Source of the DNA: Arthrobacter ipis
GTDB taxonomy: Bacteria; Actinomycetota; Actinomycetes; Actinomycetales; Micrococcaceae
Assembly (NCBI RefSeq): GCF_014694315.1
Contig: NZ_JAAOXD010000001.1
Location: 590,642 to 654,641, forward strand
Direction of reading: 5' to 3'
DNA length: 64,000 bases
Positions within the stretch are counted from its first letter, which is position 1; every line of letters begins with the position of its first letter. The position numbers were made by a program, and so were the translations under genes. Below the pieces are notes generated by a model. The model saw only the letters and a list, made by a program, of their open reading frames with translations. It did not search any database and was not told the DNA's origin. This document shows positions 17,185-25,756 of the stretch, piece by piece.

Positions 17185-18276
17185 ATGTCACGCCGGACCG
17201 CTGGAGCCTCAGCCAGCGCTCAGGCGCGCGTTGGCGAGGGGCGCCCGGGCGCGGGGCGCTCCGCGGGACGTGGCCCCGTGGGAGAGAAAGCAACAGATGG
17301 GCGGGCGGCAAGAAGGCTGGCAGCCACGCTCGGACCGCCTGCTAGGCCTGGCCTTTCCTGGGATGAAGAGAAGGATCCGCCGCCGGGCGGTGGCCCCTCG
17401 GGGCTGCTCGAGACGGGAACGGGAGGCGGCTTTGCCTACGGCCGGCAGGCCGGTTCCTCCGGGTCTTCCGTGTCCGGCCAAGTGGCCGAACCGCGGTTCC
17501 GCTGGCGCCTGGGCATCCGTGCCGCGGTGTTGGTGGGCGTGCTGTCGCTGATTGCCGGAGCCTTGCTCTGGTGGCAGCTGGCTGCCAACGGTCCTGTTGT
17601 CCTTCCCCTCAGCTCAGTCACCCACGACGCGGCGGGAAAATCTGCCCCCGGCACACACGGTCCGGAGGGCAACGACCCGGAAAGCAAGGGCCTGGAGAAT
17701 GACAGCACAGTTAGCAGTGGGCCAGACAGTGACGGGAAGGCCGCTGACGGCAAAGACGGGACTGGGACGGCGGCCGTGAACGTTGTGGTGCACGTCGCCG
17801 GAGCGGTGAAGAAGGCCGGAGTGGTCCGGCTCCCGCGGGGAAGCAGGGTACACGAGGCCATCGCCGCCGCCGGGGGCGCCAGCCCGGAGGCCGATCTCGA
17901 CCGCCTCAACCTCGCCTCCCCCCTGGAAGACGGCCAAAAAATCTCCGTACCCCGCCGCGGCGAGGCGGCACCGGCTGGCACGTCCGGTGCCGCGCAAGCG
18001 GACAAATCCGGCGCGGCCGGCACGTCAGGAGCGGAGGCTGCCGAAGCGGATGGAACCGGCGGGCCTGCAGGCGACGGTGCCGGCGGCAAGATTAACCTCA
18101 ACACCGCCACCGTGGAAGAACTGGGTGAGCTGCCGAGGGTCGGCCCGGTGCTGGCCCAGCGCATCGTCGACTGGCGCACGCAGCAGGGCCCCTTCAAGTC
18201 ACCCGAGGAACTGGACGCCGTCGACGGAGTCGGCCCCAAAATGCTTGAAACATTGCTTCCGCTGGTGACCGTCTGA
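17185..18276 (+). CDS. comEA: ComEA family helix-hairpin-helix DNA-binding protein
   Basis: A 363-aa membrane-anchored ComEA-type protein. A basic, low-complexity cytoplasmic region of about 110 residues precedes one transmembrane helix (about 113-133, RAAVLVGVLSLIAGALLWW). Outside lie an SLBB domain (about 195-255, VVVHVAGAVKKAGVVRLP) and a C-terminal pair of helix-hairpin-helix motifs (INLNTATVEELGELPRVGP ... VDGVGPKMLETLLPL) that bind DNA without sequence preference. ATG 17185 is chosen because TACCGT lies 7 nt upstream (leaderless pattern); GTG 17176 is the alternative. comEC starts 1 nt after the stop. Role in DNA uptake is inferred from family. Confidence 0.88.
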   Translation: MSRRTAGASASAQARVGEGRPGAGRSAGRGPVGEKATDGRAARRLAATLGPPARPGLSWDEEKDPPPGGGPSGLLETGTGGGFAYGRQAGSSGSSVSGQVAEPRFRWRLGIRAAVLVGVLSLIAGALLWWQLAANGPVVLPLSSVTHDAAGKSAPGTHGPEGNDPESKGLENDSTVSSGPDSDGKAADGKDGTGTAAVNVVVHVAGAVKKAGVVRLPRGSRVHEAIAAAGGASPEADLDRLNLASPLEDGQKISVPRRGEAAPAGTSGAAQADKSGAAGTSGAEAAEADGTGGPAGDGAGGKINLNTATVEELGELPRVGPVLAQRIVDWRTQQGPFKSPEELDAVDGVGPKMLETLLPLVTV

Positions 18277-18277
18277 C

Positions 18278-20224
18278 ATGGATAGCAGGAATGAACGCGT
18301 GCCCAGCCGATGGCACCGCTATGTCCAGGCGGCCGTGGATTTCCCAAGGCTCGACTTCACGCAGGGTGAAAATTTCTCCAGCGATTCCGCCACTGCTGAT
18401 TCCTTGCCGTCACAGCCTCCGGCCCGGCCCGGTCCCGCGAGTGCCCTCAGCCGGAGGATCCGCGCTGACATCCGCCGTCGTCTGCTGCCGGACGGACAGG
18501 ACGTGGCCGCAACCGAACCGAACCGGCGCCGGACCGACCTTCGCCTTGCCCCGGCGGCCGTGCTGGTGTGGGCAGCCACCGTTGCCGGGCCGTGGCTAAC
18601 ACCGGGGATTCTTCTGATTGTGTGGGGCAGTCTCGCCGCGTGCGCCGGAGTGCTGCTCGCCATGCTTCTGCGGAGGAAGAAAGCCGAAGGACGCTGGCGG
18701 CGCAGTTTGCTGACCACCCTGACGGCAGCACTCATGCTTGCCGCGGCCTCGACCGCACATTCGGCAGTGTCGTCATCCCAGCGCCACGACGAGCAGGTGG
18801 CAGGACCCATCGCCGCGCGTGCATCAGCCGTGGCAGAAGTCGGGATCACCGGGGCGCCCCGTGCCCTCAAGACACCAGGCCCCTCCGGGCGTGCCGAACG
18901 CTGGGCAGTGGCTGCGGTGGTCCGGTCCTTGACGTCGGGCGGCCAGGTAATGCACGCGCATCTGCCGGTGGTCATCATCGGCGGGCAGGAGTGGCAGCAC
19001 ACCGGCACCGGCCAATTGTTTCGGGTCACCGGAAAGCTCCGGCCTCCGGACCCGGGCCGGGTGGAGGCGGCGATCCTGACGGCGTCATCCCCGCCCGTCC
19101 AGCTCGCGGCATCGCAGGATTGGCAGCAGGCGCCGGCCGCTCTGGGCAAGCGGTTCGCCGCAGCCGCCGCCTGGCTGGCCCCCGACTCGAGGGGCCTCCT
19201 CCCGGGCATGGTCACGGGCGACACCGGCGGCCTGAGCGAGGAGCTCGAGGCAGCCATGAAAACCGTGGGCCTGACTCACCTGACGGCGGTGTCCGGCGCC
19301 AACTGCAGTCTGATACTCGGCGCTCTGCTGTTGGCGGCACGCTCGCTGCGCCTCGCCAGGACTCCGGCCGCAGCCGTCGCCCTCGCGGGCCTGGGCCTGT
19401 TCGTCCTCATGGTTGGTCCTGATGCGAGCGTGCTCAGGGCATCGCTGATGGGTGCGATTGCTTTGGCATCTCTTTCAGGCGGCCGGGCCGGCCGCGGACT
19501 GAGTTTCCTTTGCCTGACCGTGATGGCCTTGCTGCTCGTGGAGCCGGAACTGGGGGTCAGCTTGGGCTTCCTGCTCTCCGTGCTGGCCACGCTGGGGATC
19601 ATTGTGCTGGGACGCGGCATCATGGGCTGGTTTCCGCCGAGCGTACCGCGCTGGGCGGCGGCAGCTGTTGCCGTTCCCCTATCAGCCCAGGTGCTCTGCG
19701 GCCCCGTCATTGTGGTGCTGCAGCCACAGTTTTCCACCTACTCGCTGCTGGCCAACGTGCTTGTTGCCCCTCTCGTGGCACCCGTCACCATCATGGGCAC
19801 GGCGGCCGTGGCACTTCTGCCCCTCGTGCCATGGCTAGCGGCGGTACTGATCGGCGTGGCCGGGTTCTTTGCCGGTGGTGTGGCAGCCATTGCCAGGTTT
19901 ACCGCTGGTCTTCCCGGCGCCGCACCGCCTTGGCCGGAGGGCGTGTTCGGGTTGCTGACCATGCTGCTGTTCTCCATGGTGACATTGCTCGCCGTGTGGA
20001 CGGCTGCCCATCCTGCCCGGACCGTCAAGATGGTCTTCGCCGCTCACGCAGGCACCGTCCGCCTCCTTGACCGGCTGCCGGAGGCCAGGTTCCGCCGCGG
20101 CGGCCCGGGTGACCATGGGAGACTTAGAGTCTGCAATCTGAACCCCGGGAGGAATCACCAGTGGCCGCTGCCCAGCAACGACCGAAGACGCCGGCCGCCA
20201 ATTCGGCGAGCTGGCGGGACGTAA
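18278..20224 (+). CDS. comEC: ComEC/Rec2 family competence channel, without the C-terminal metallo-beta-lactamase domain
   Basis: A 648-aa polytopic membrane protein. After about 85 soluble residues come two membrane helices, an extracellular OB-like region (about 175-300) and the ComEC competence domain with the signature LTHLTAVSGANCSLILGALL near residue 330, followed by many helices to about 600. ComEC usually ends in a metallo-beta-lactamase-like nuclease domain of roughly 250 residues; here the frame ends within a basic tail and overlaps the start of holA by 64 nt. The last 25 residues read through holA's ribosome site and look non-native, so the end may have been rearranged. Expected to move single-stranded DNA across the membrane with ComEA. 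Confidence 0.87.
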   Translation: MDSRNERVPSRWHRYVQAAVDFPRLDFTQGENFSSDSATADSLPSQPPARPGPASALSRRIRADIRRRLLPDGQDVAATEPNRRRTDLRLAPAAVLVWAATVAGPWLTPGILLIVWGSLAACAGVLLAMLLRRKKAEGRWRRSLLTTLTAALMLAAASTAHSAVSSSQRHDEQVAGPIAARASAVAEVGITGAPRALKTPGPSGRAERWAVAAVVRSLTSGGQVMHAHLPVVIIGGQEWQHTGTGQLFRVTGKLRPPDPGRVEAAILTASSPPVQLAASQDWQQAPAALGKRFAAAAAWLAPDSRGLLPGMVTGDTGGLSEELEAAMKTVGLTHLTAVSGANCSLILGALLLAARSLRLARTPAAAVALAGLGLFVLMVGPDASVLRASLMGAIALASLSGGRAGRGLSFLCLTVMALLLVEPELGVSLGFLLSVLATLGIIVLGRGIMGWFPPSVPRWAAAAVAVPLSAQVLCGPVIVVLQPQFSTYSLLANVLVAPLVAPVTIMGTAAVALLPLVPWLAAVLIGVAGFFAGGVAAIARFTAGLPGAAPPWPEGVFGLLTMLLFSMVTLLAVWTAAHPARTVKMVFAAHAGTVRLLDRLPEARFRRGGPGDHGRLRVCNLNPGRNHQWPLPSNDRRRRPPIRRAGGT

Positions 20225-21174
20225 CCCCTGCGGCGGTCGTCCTGATCACGGGTCCCGAGGAGTACCTCGGCATCCGGGCGATGGACCGTGTCCGGACGCA
20301 GGTACGGGCGGCCTCACCCGACGTGGAAGTGACCAGGCTCGCCGCCGGCGCGTACGAGGCCGGAGCGCTGGCCATGAATGTCAGCCCGTCACTGTTCGGT
20401 GAGAACAAGCTGATCGAGGTGGACGGCCTCGAATCGATGAACGATGCCTTCCTGACGGACGCGCTGACGTACCTCAAACACGTGGAACAGGACGCTGTCC
20501 TCGTGCTCCGGCACGGCGGCGGAACCCGCGGCAAGAAGCTCCTCGATGCCGTGAAGGCCGGGGGATGGCCGACTGTCGACTGCCAGCCGCTGAAGAAGGA
20601 TGCGGAAAAGACCGCATTTGTCGCGGCGGAGTTCAAGGCCGCCGGCAGGCGGATCACCCCGGAGGCAGTCCAGTCGCTGGTCAACGCGGTCGGCGCCAAC
20701 CTGTCAGAGCTGGCGGCGGCCTGCAGCCAGCTCATTGCCGACGCCTCAACTGGCGTTGATGCTGACATGGTCGACCGCTACTACGGCGGAAGGGTGGAGG
20801 CCACGGCGTTCAAGGTGGCGGACGCCGCCATGGCCGGCAACGGTCCTGTGGCCCTGTCCACACTCCGGCACGCGCTGGCGACGGGCGCCGATCCGGTACC
20901 GCTGGTGGCGGCATTGGCAGCCAAGCTGCGGACCGTGGCCAAGGTCGCCGGCGCGAAAGGATCATCGGCGCAGATCGCGAAGCAGCTGGGCATGCAGCCC
21001 TGGCTGGTGGAGCAGGCGCAGCGGGACGTCCGGAGGTGGACGCCGGAGGGCCTGGCCCGGTCCATCCAGGTCACGGCTGAAGCCGATGCGCAGGTCAAGG
21101 GACTTTCCCGCGATCCGGTCTACGCCGTCGAACACGCCGTCACGGTCATTGCGGCCGCCGCCCGCGGCCGTTAA
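20161..21174 (+). CDS. holA: DNA polymerase III subunit delta
   Basis: A 337-aa clamp-loader delta subunit that opens the beta sliding clamp. It begins with a disordered stretch, then VVLITGPEEYLGIRAMDRVR and the AAA+-like fold, and has a C-terminal helical domain (VALSTLRHALATGADPVPLVAALAAKLRTVAKVAG). Start GTG 20161 has GGGAGGA 7 nt upstream. It is read from within the 3' end of comEC, the usual actinobacterial order comEA-comEC-holA. A degenerate tandem repeat begins 12 bp after its stop codon. Confidence 0.93.
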   Translation: MAAAQQRPKTPAANSASWRDVTPAAVVLITGPEEYLGIRAMDRVRTQVRAASPDVEVTRLAAGAYEAGALAMNVSPSLFGENKLIEVDGLESMNDAFLTDALTYLKHVEQDAVLVLRHGGGTRGKKLLDAVKAGGWPTVDCQPLKKDAEKTAFVAAEFKAAGRRITPEAVQSLVNAVGANLSELAAACSQLIADASTGVDADMVDRYYGGRVEATAFKVADAAMAGNGPVALSTLRHALATGADPVPLVAALAAKLRTVAKVAGAKGSSAQIAKQLGMQPWLVEQAQRDVRRWTPEGLARSIQVTAEADAQVKGLSRDPVYAVEHAVTVIAAAARGR

Positions 21175-21185
21175 CGCTTCCCCCG

Positions 21186-21273
21186 GCTTGTAGACCCGAG
21201 CCAGCTTGTAGACCCGGCCAGCTTGTGGACCCGGGTCAGCTTGAAGGCTCGGGCCGAGCTTGTAGGCTCGGGG
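21186..21273 (+). repeat. Degenerate tandem repeat, five units of 16-19 bp, after holA
   Basis: Five consecutive units beginning GCTTG: 21186-21203, 21204-21220, 21221-21238, 21239-21257 and 21258-21273. The best-conserved core is GCTTGTAGACCCG. They fill the space between the holA stop and the next gene and end just before its ribosome site. Confidence 0.75.
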
Positions 21274-21287
21274 ACAAGGGGGCGGTT

Positions 21288-22334
21288 GTGACTGATGATC
21301 TGTTGAGCGGTCCGCGAGGGCGCCGGTTCTGCCTCGGCGTTCTCACAGCAGCGCGCCCGGAAATTTGGACCCTGGCTGCCAGAGCCGCGGAATATCCCCA
21401 GGATCATGGACTTGCTCGCGAACTGGCCGAGGCGCTCCGCGGCCCGGCATCCGTAGCGGCCGCTGAATCAGCTGGTGGCGAGGTGCTGCTGGCTGGCCTC
21501 ACCGAGGCGGTCGACACCGCGCGTTACTGGCAGCATCCTGACGAAACTGACGTCCTCCTCGCACAGCCCGGCATCCGGTTGGCTTTGGGCCTGGTCGCCC
21601 ATGCCTTGGCTGACTCCCTTGCCGCATGGTGGGGTCCCGGGTTCCTGGACCGGGACCGGCAGTGCTTTGTGCAGTGGACCGACGAACGTATAGGTCTGCC
21701 GCCGGATTTCCGCGGGTCAGCCAGAAGGCTGGCCGATTGGAAGGCGGCCGCCCTCGCCGACGAGCGCCAGGCTGCAAAACGGCCAGAGAACCCGGCCGCC
21801 AACTGGGGCGGCTGGTGGTGGTCCACGCCGCGACCATCCGAACTGCTGACGACCACCCGGAGCATGCCGGAACTCGGTGCCACTGGTCTCCTGCTCGTCG
21901 AGGACGGCCTTGGGTGGAAGCAGGCCACCGTCTGGCCGCTCCTAACGCGGCCGGACTCCCGCGTGTATGAGATCGATGGCCCGGCGGCGTGGACCTGGCT
22001 GGCGGCGCGGTACCCAATGGACGTCAGCCTCTCCAAACGCCACGACTGGTGGCGGACCACAGGGATCGCCGGTCCCTGGTTGGTTCCCGATTGGTCTGCC
22101 GTTGCTGCCAACTACGACGGCGTCCATCTCACCCTCTGGGGATACCTCACCACCGCCGGACTCGCCTTTGCCGCAAGGCCATCCGCCGGACCGTCAGTTG
22201 CAGTGCTTGAGCGGACAGTACTGGCGGGCTGGGATCCCGACGAGACCTACTGGCTCAACGACGTCCTCACGCCGGGCGCCGCGCCCTCGAACTGGCGCAG
22301 TGACGGGTACGGTCGCTGGTCAAGCCAGTGTTGA
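21288..22334 (+). CDS. Trp-rich protein of unknown function (348 aa)
   Basis: I do not recognise this family. The protein is soluble, without signal peptide or membrane helix, and has 23 tryptophans (6.6%), several in clusters: LAAWWGPGF, NWGGWWWSTPRP, RHDWWRTTG and YWLNDVLTPG. The first 130 residues look helical; the rest is mixed, with aromatic-Gly-Pro turns. Start GTG 21288 is preceded by an AAGGGGG ribosome site and gives MTDDLLSGPRGRRF; an in-frame start at 21225 would translate the upstream repeat. It is bracketed by tandem repeats on both sides, one overlapping its own stop codon. No operon partner; rpsT is convergent downstream. Confidence 0.7.
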   Translation: MTDDLLSGPRGRRFCLGVLTAARPEIWTLAARAAEYPQDHGLARELAEALRGPASVAAAESAGGEVLLAGLTEAVDTARYWQHPDETDVLLAQPGIRLALGLVAHALADSLAAWWGPGFLDRDRQCFVQWTDERIGLPPDFRGSARRLADWKAAALADERQAAKRPENPAANWGGWWWSTPRPSELLTTTRSMPELGATGLLLVEDGLGWKQATVWPLLTRPDSRVYEIDGPAAWTWLAARYPMDVSLSKRHDWWRTTGIAGPWLVPDWSAVAANYDGVHLTLWGYLTTAGLAFAARPSAGPSVAVLERTVLAGWDPDETYWLNDVLTPGAAPSNWRSDGYGRWSSQC

Positions 22335-22497
22335 ACCAGACGAGTCTTGATCCAAACAAGCCTTGATCCAAACAAGCCTTGATCCAGATAAGTCTTGATC
22401 CATACAGTGTTGTACCAGACAGAAGTGGTCCAGACAGAAGTGGTCCAGACAGAAGTGGTCCGAACAGAAGTGGTCCGGACAGAAGTGGTCCGGACAG
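22328..22497 (+). repeat. Eleven-unit degenerate tandem repeat (15-16 bp) across a stop codon
   Basis: Units start at 22328, 22344, 22360, 22376 and 22392 (16 bp each), then 22408, 22423, 22438, 22453, 22468 and 22483 (15 bp each). Early units resemble GTCTTGATCCAAACAA; late units resemble AAGTGGTCCAGACAG. The first contains the stop codon of the upstream gene. The series changes gradually, as if grown by slippage. The small open frames across it show only repeated pentapeptides and are not called as genes. The remaining stretch to 22635 is GC-rich with short GTCGG-containing echoes and no gene. Confidence 0.85.
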
Positions 22498-22639
22498 GGC
22501 GGTCAGCCTCAGCAGCCCGGGCAGCCGGCCCGAGGGCCGGAGTCCGGAGTCCGCCGTCGGGAGTCCCGCCGTGGGACGTTCAAGCCGCCGTCGGACGTTT
22601 AAGCGTCGGAGGTTAAAGCCGTCGGAAGTTAAATGAGAA

Positions 22640-22666
22640 GTGGCCGGCACCAATGGTGCCGGCCAC
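22640..22666 (-). terminator. rpsT terminator
   Basis: GTGGCCGGCACC (22640-22651), loop AAT, GGTGCCGGCCAC (22655-22666): a perfect 12-bp stem. On the minus strand it is followed by TTCTCATTT. It lies 29 bp beyond the rpsT stop. Confidence 0.8.
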
Positions 22667-22695
22667 AAGCATCAGTTCAGTTGAACTGGAAAACC

Positions 22696-22956
22696 TTAGA
22701 GTGCGTTGACCTTCTTGGAGATCGCCGACTTGCGGTTTGCAGCGTTGTTCTTGTGCAGAACACCCTTGCTGACAGCCTTGTCCAGCTTACGGCTGGCAGA
22801 AACGAGCGCAGTAGTAGCAGCTTCCTTGTCGGAGGACTCAACAGCGGTGTTGACGGCGCGGATGGCCGTCTTCAGCTCGGACTTGACTGCGTTGTTGCGC
22901 AGGCGAGCCTTCTCGTTGGTCAGGATGCGCTTCTTCTGGGACTTGATATTTGCCAC
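22696..22956 (-). CDS. rpsT: 30S ribosomal protein S20
   Basis: An 86-aa basic, helical ribosomal protein that binds 16S rRNA. It has the family start [20 protein letters not shown], a Lys/Arg-rich N-terminal helix and the C-terminal [20 protein letters not shown]. The start is GTG at 22956 with an AGAGAG ribosome site. It is monocistronic, with a strong terminator downstream. Confidence 0.97.
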   Translation of the reverse strand: MANIKSQKKRILTNEKARLRNNAVKSELKTAIRAVNTAVESSDKEAATTALVSASRKLDKAVSKGVLHKNNAANRKSAISKKVNAL

Positions 22957-23141
22957 GTGTGAACTCTCTTTGTAATGCGGAAATGGTCTAGAGGGCTTTC
23001 AAGCTGGCCTTGACTGAGCGGCGTGGGGATACCTATGGCGGCCAGCCATCAGTGACCGTCGACCTGCACGGACACACAGCTATAAATATTAGCAGGCCGG
23101 GGCCATGTGTGGCCATTCCGGGTACGGACGGCGCGCCGCAG

Positions 23142-23687
23142 TCATGTCCAGCCGTGCAGCCGACGCAACTCGTCCGCCACCAGCCTAAACTTCTTCCGGT
23201 CCAGCACGGACCCCTCGCGCCGGATGTCGGCCGGATGGATCTGCAGGACGCGGTCCAGCTTGGCCTCGCTGGGGCGGCCCTGCCTGTCCCACGTCCCTGT
23301 GCCGATATCCACGTAGTCACGGCGGCCGTGGGGGTGGCCGTCATGATCCTTGCTGGTCAGCATCAGACCCAGCAGATACCTCCCGCGGCTGCCGACCAGG
23401 AGAACCGGCCGGTCCTTGCCCCGCGAATGGTCCTCTTCGAAGGGAACCCACGTCCACACGATCTCGCCGGGGTCCGGGCGCCCGTCCGGGGAGGGGGAGT
23501 ACTGCAGCGTCGCCGTACCGGTGAAGTCGCCCGGGTAGGTACCTGTGACGCCGGCCGGGGGCCGGGGTGCGTTTCCGGACCTGCCCCGGGCGGGCGCCGC
23601 AGTTCGGGCCGCCGGTTGCCTCAGCACGCCGAGGAAGCGGAGCGATGCACGGACGGCGCCGCCGATGGAGGAGAAGTTCAAAGCCAT
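23142..23687 (-). CDS. PemK/MazF-like toxin-fold protein, solitary
   Basis: A 181-aa protein whose C-terminal 110 residues match the PemK/MazF beta-barrel: DPGEIVWTWVPFEEDHSRGKDRPVLLVG, then LGLMLTSKDHDGH and a helical end KKFRLVADELRRLHGW. The first 65 residues are an Ala/Pro/Arg-rich linker. Classical MazF toxins are mRNA interferases of about 110 aa paired with a small antitoxin; none is encoded next to this gene, so a toxin role is doubtful and it may be a domesticated relative. ATG 23687 is preferred because TAGGGT lies 7 nt upstream (leaderless pattern); GTG 23696 would add three residues. Confidence 0.72.
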   Translation of the reverse strand: MALNFSSIGGAVRASLRFLGVLRQPAARTAAPARGRSGNAPRPPAGVTGTYPGDFTGTATLQYSPSPDGRPDPGEIVWTWVPFEEDHSRGKDRPVLLVGSRGRYLLGLMLTSKDHDGHPHGRRDYVDIGTGTWDRQGRPSEAKLDRVLQIHPADIRREGSVLDRKKFRLVADELRRLHGWT

Positions 23688-23866
23688 GCGGGCCACCCTA
23701 CCCTCGGCCTTCGGAGCCGCCGGACCTCCGGGTGTGCAGGCCTCTCAAAATGTACTGCCAGCGCCCGGGACGTGGGAGACTAGAGGTTCAGATATGCGGC
23801 AGGCAGCAGGATGGCAGGAGTTCAGCCTGAGCAACGCCGCTGAAATGCCAACAGTAAGGACCCTGC

Positions 23867-25720
23867 GTGTCTCCCATGGCCCGCACCGCCCCGGTGCCCG
23901 CCGCGACAGATCCGGCCATCATTCGGAATTTCTGCATCATCGCGCACATTGACCACGGTAAGTCCACCCTGGCCGACCGCATGCTGCAGTTCACCGGCGT
24001 CGTGCAGTCCCGCGACATGAAGGCCCAGTATCTGGACCGCATGGATATCGAGCGAGAGCGCGGCATCACCATCAAGTCCCAGGCTGTCCGCATGCCCTGG
24101 GAACTGGGCGGTGTGAACTACGCGCTGAACATGATCGACACCCCGGGCCACGTGGACTTCACCTACGAGGTGTCCCGTTCCCTTGCCGCCTGCGAAGGTG
24201 CGGTTCTGCTGGTGGACGCCGCGCAGGGCATCGAGGCCCAGACGCTGGCCAACCTGTACCTGGCGATGGAAAACGATCTCACCATCATCCCGGTCCTGAA
24301 CAAGATCGACCTGCCGGCCGCCCAGCCGGAGAAGTACGCCGCCGAACTGGCCAGCCTGATCGGCGGCGATCCTGAGGACGTGCTGCTGGTCTCCGGCAAG
24401 ACCGGCGTGGGCGTCGAGGCGCTGCTGGACAAGATCGTGCGCGACCTGCCCGCACCCGTCGGCGACCCGGACGCACCTGCCCGGGCCATGATCTTCGACT
24501 CCGTCTACGACACCTACCGCGGCGTGGTCACTTACGTCCGTGTGGTGGACGGCATGCTGCACCCGCGTGAGCGCATCCAGATGATGTCCACCAAGGCCAG
24601 CCACGAGCTCCTGGAAATCGGCGTCAGCTCCCCGGAGCCGACGCCCTCCAAGGGCCTCGGCGTCGGCGAGGTGGGCTACCTCATCACCGGAGTGAAGGAC
24701 GTCCGCCAGTCGAAGGTGGGCGACACCGTCACCAATCTCGCCAAGCCCGCGTCGGAATCACTGAGCGGCTACGCGGATCCCAAGCCGATGGTGTTCTCGG
24801 GCCTCTACCCCCTCGACGGCACCGACTACCCGGTACTGCGCGACGCGCTGGACAAGCTCAAGCTCAACGACGCAGCCCTGATCTACGAACCGGAAACCTC
24901 CGCGGCCCTCGGCTTCGGCTTCCGCGTGGGCTTCCTCGGTCTTCTGCACCTGGAGATTGTCCGTGAACGCCTTGAACGCGAATTCAACCTGGACCTGATC
25001 TCCACGGCGCCCAACGTGGTCTACGAGGTCACGCTCGAGGACAAGAACGTGATCACTGTGACGAACCCCAGCGAGTTCCCCTCAGGGAAGATCAACGAGG
25101 TCCGCGAACCCATGGTGGCCGCGACAATCCTCGCCCCCAACGAGTTCGTCGGCGCCATCATGGAGCTCTGCCAGGGCCGCCGCGGCGTCATGCGCGGCAT
25201 GGACTACCTGTCCGAGGACCGGGTGGAACTGCGGTACTGGATGCCGCTGGCCGAGATCGTCTTCGACTTCTTCGACCTGCTCAAATCCAAGACGCGCGGC
25301 TACGCCTCGCTGGACTGGAAGGCCGACGGCGAACAGGTCGCCGACCTGGTCAAGGTGGACATCCTGCTCCAGGGCGAACAGGTGGACGCCTTCAGCGCCA
25401 TCACCCACAAGGACAAGGCCTACGCCTACGGTGTGATGATGACCGGCAAGCTGCGCGAGCTCATCCCGCGCCAGCAGTTCGAAGTGCCGATCCAGGCGGC
25501 CATCGGGTCCCGGATCATCGCCCGTGAGTCCATCCGCGCCATCCGCAAGGACGTTCTCGCCAAGTGCTACGGCGGCGACATCTCCCGTAAGCGCAAACTG
25601 CTGGAAAAGCAGAAGGAAGGCAAGAAGCGCATGAAGATGGTGGGGCGCGTGGAAGTGCCGCAGGAAGCCTTCATCGCAGCCCTGACTACCGACGAATCCA
25701 AGGACAAGGCCAAGAAGTAG
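23867..25720 (+). CDS. lepA: Elongation factor 4 (back-translocating GTPase LepA)
   Basis: A 617-aa translational GTPase that acts on ribosomes and in 30S biogenesis. G motifs: AHIDHGKST (G1), RGITIKSQ (G2), DTPGHVDF (G3) and NKIDLP (G4). The LepA-specific C-terminal domain ends [35 protein letters not shown] 23867 has AAGGA 6 nt upstream, and an ATG at 23876 is the alternative. hemW follows after 36 bp, as in many bacteria. Confidence 0.96.
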   Translation: MSPMARTAPVPAATDPAIIRNFCIIAHIDHGKSTLADRMLQFTGVVQSRDMKAQYLDRMDIERERGITIKSQAVRMPWELGGVNYALNMIDTPGHVDFTYEVSRSLAACEGAVLLVDAAQGIEAQTLANLYLAMENDLTIIPVLNKIDLPAAQPEKYAAELASLIGGDPEDVLLVSGKTGVGVEALLDKIVRDLPAPVGDPDAPARAMIFDSVYDTYRGVVTYVRVVDGMLHPRERIQMMSTKASHELLEIGVSSPEPTPSKGLGVGEVGYLITGVKDVRQSKVGDTVTNLAKPASESLSGYADPKPMVFSGLYPLDGTDYPVLRDALDKLKLNDAALIYEPETSAALGFGFRVGFLGLLHLEIVRERLEREFNLDLISTAPNVVYEVTLEDKNVITVTNPSEFPSGKINEVREPMVAATILAPNEFVGAIMELCQGRRGVMRGMDYLSEDRVELRYWMPLAEIVFDFFDLLKSKTRGYASLDWKADGEQVADLVKVDILLQGEQVDAFSAITHKDKAYAYGVMMTGKLRELIPRQQFEVPIQAAIGSRIIARESIRAIRKDVLAKCYGGDISRKRKLLEKQKEGKKRMKMVGRVEVPQEAFIAALTTDESKDKAKK

Positions 25721-25756
25721 TGACGACCGTGGCCGGAACCTCCGGAGGCCGCACCC

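Noticed and set aside
22328..22497. CRISPR-like array
   Set aside because: Units are contiguous, degenerate and 15-16 bp, with no unique spacers and no cas genes.
22379..22636. Open frames of about 70-85 aa on both strands with repeated pentapeptides such as RSGPD or TEVVQ
   Set aside because: They are translations of the 15-bp tandem repeat; all frames stay open because the period is a multiple of three. No ribosome site or sensible composition.
22985..22994. Second dre-like site TGGTCTAGAG upstream of rpsT
   Set aside because: Only the left half matches; the right half breaks the palindrome and rpsT is not a known DasR target.
23142..23866. A complete toxin-antitoxin pair with the PemK-like gene
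   Set aside because: No small antitoxin-like gene lies next to it on either strand; the gap to lepA is a promoter region.
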